From an uncultured Slackia sp. (GTDB taxonomy: Bacteria > Actinomycetota > Coriobacteriia > Coriobacteriales > Eggerthellaceae): a stretch of DNA of 6,499 bases. The stretch is taken from positions 1 to 6,499 of the forward strand of contig USEZ01000109.1 of the NCBI GenBank assembly GCA_900553775.1. Direction: 5' to 3'. Each line of letters begins with the position of its first letter. The stretch's first letter is position 1. Positions 6,124 through 6,499 of this stretch are shown here, piece by piece. The position numbers were made by a program, and so were the translations under genes. Under the pieces are notes generated by a model that worked only from the letters and a program-made list of their open reading frames with translations, had not been told where the DNA came from and ran no database searches.

Positions 6124-6285
6124 GGCGCCGCGTGCATGTCGTCGCCGATTCCTGCCATCGGCGCGTTCGCATCGGATGCGGCCTGCCGCAGCGTCCGCAT
6201 CCCGTCTTGCGGGCCTGCGCGCTGCGGTTGCGGGGCCTGTCGGGCGGCCTGTTCTGCGAGCCGCCTGCGCTATCGTCGCGGCGGC
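6124..6285. other. GC-rich spacer after ecfT with several short hairpins
   Basis: No gene is supported here. Three further short inverted repeats are visible: CGCCGAT/ATCGGCG (6143-6149/6157-6163), GATGCGG/CCGCATC (6175-6181/6195-6201) and GGCGG/CCGCC (6243-6247/6261-6265). In DNA this GC-rich such stems arise easily by chance, but they directly follow the ecfT stop and may help terminate or protect that transcript. Confidence 0.4.
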
Positions 6286-6499
6286 CTAGGGCAGAAGCGA
6301 GGTGGCCGCCGAAAGCGCGATCATGGCGATGACGACCGCCGCCGCCGCGCCGTCGCTGGCGGCGAAGACAAGCGGGTGCAATCGGGTGCGGCGGTCGCTT
6401 CCGTGGTAGCAGCGCGCATCCATGGCGAGCGACAGTGTTTCGGCGTGTCTGAAGGCGCTTGTGAACAGCGGGACCATGAGCGATGTCAGCATGCGCAGG
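6286..6499 (-). CDS. ecfT: ECF transporter transmembrane subunit (EcfT/CbiQ family), C-terminal end only
   Basis: The final 71 codons of a gene entering from beyond the right edge and ending with TAG at 6286-6288. EcfT/CbiQ is the membrane scaffold joining the two ATPases to a substrate-binding S component in vitamin or metal-ion importers. Seen: LMVPLFTSAFRHAETLSLAM, then DARCYHG, then RRTRLHPLVF, then a last hydrophobic helix and a short tail. This order is typical of the EcfT coupling region and its C-terminus. The family coupling motif is usually A-R-G; here it reads A-R-C. The next upstream in-frame codons read Leu-Arg, so the ATG at 6492 is internal and not the start. The substrate cannot be told without the S component, which is outside the window. 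Gene end at an operon end is likely. Confidence 0.78.
   Translation of the reverse strand, partial: LRMLTSLMVPLFTSAFRHAETLSLAMDARCYHGSDRRTRLHPLVFAASDGAAAAVVIAMIALSAATSLLP

Overview
This 6.5-kb window is GC-rich (GCG/CGC/GCC dominate) and fits a high-GC actinobacterium. The mix of a PDZ-less site-2 protease, an atypical methionyl-tRNA-synthetase-like protein, a formate/nitrite-type channel and an ECF transporter suggests an anaerobic gut-type Coriobacteriia (Eggerthellales-like) genome. That placement is an inference from gene style and composition; no rRNA or other taxonomic marker is present.

Layout, left to right. (1) A plus-strand class I aminoacyl-tRNA synthetase of the MetRS family, cut at its 5' end by the window edge, fills 1-1919 and ends at a clean intrinsic terminator (1971-2002). 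(2) A spacer of about 560 bp with no convincing gene carries a 15-bp perfect tandem repeat. (3) A plus-strand RseP-like site-2 protease (2483-3556) has the HExxH and LDG metal motifs, but its PDZ domain is missing and a winged-helix-like segment sits in the loop after the first membrane helix. (4) A convergent minus-strand GNAT acetyltransferase (3731-4267) follows. (5) A divergent 350-bp control region with a 9-bp-arm inverted repeat leads into (6) a plus-strand formate/nitrite transporter family channel (4618-5508). (7) A convergent minus-strand pyridoxamine-phosphate-oxidase-fold flavoprotein (5591-6001) meets it across a hairpin. (8) A hairpin-rich spacer (6002-6285) includes a long, near-perfect stem at 6080-6123. 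(9) The last 71 codons of a minus-strand ECF-transporter membrane subunit (EcfT/CbiQ type) run off the right edge.

The genes look like separate transcription units, since strands alternate and gaps are 80-560 bp, so no single operon or multi-gene system is visible. The most interesting content is inside proteins. The MetRS-like enzyme has several substituted signature positions (DCFG instead of D[EA]HG, KASSS instead of KMSKS, changed methionine-pocket residues) plus a large insertion. The site-2 protease appears to have exchanged its periplasmic-type PDZ sensor for a cytosolic-side winged-helix module.
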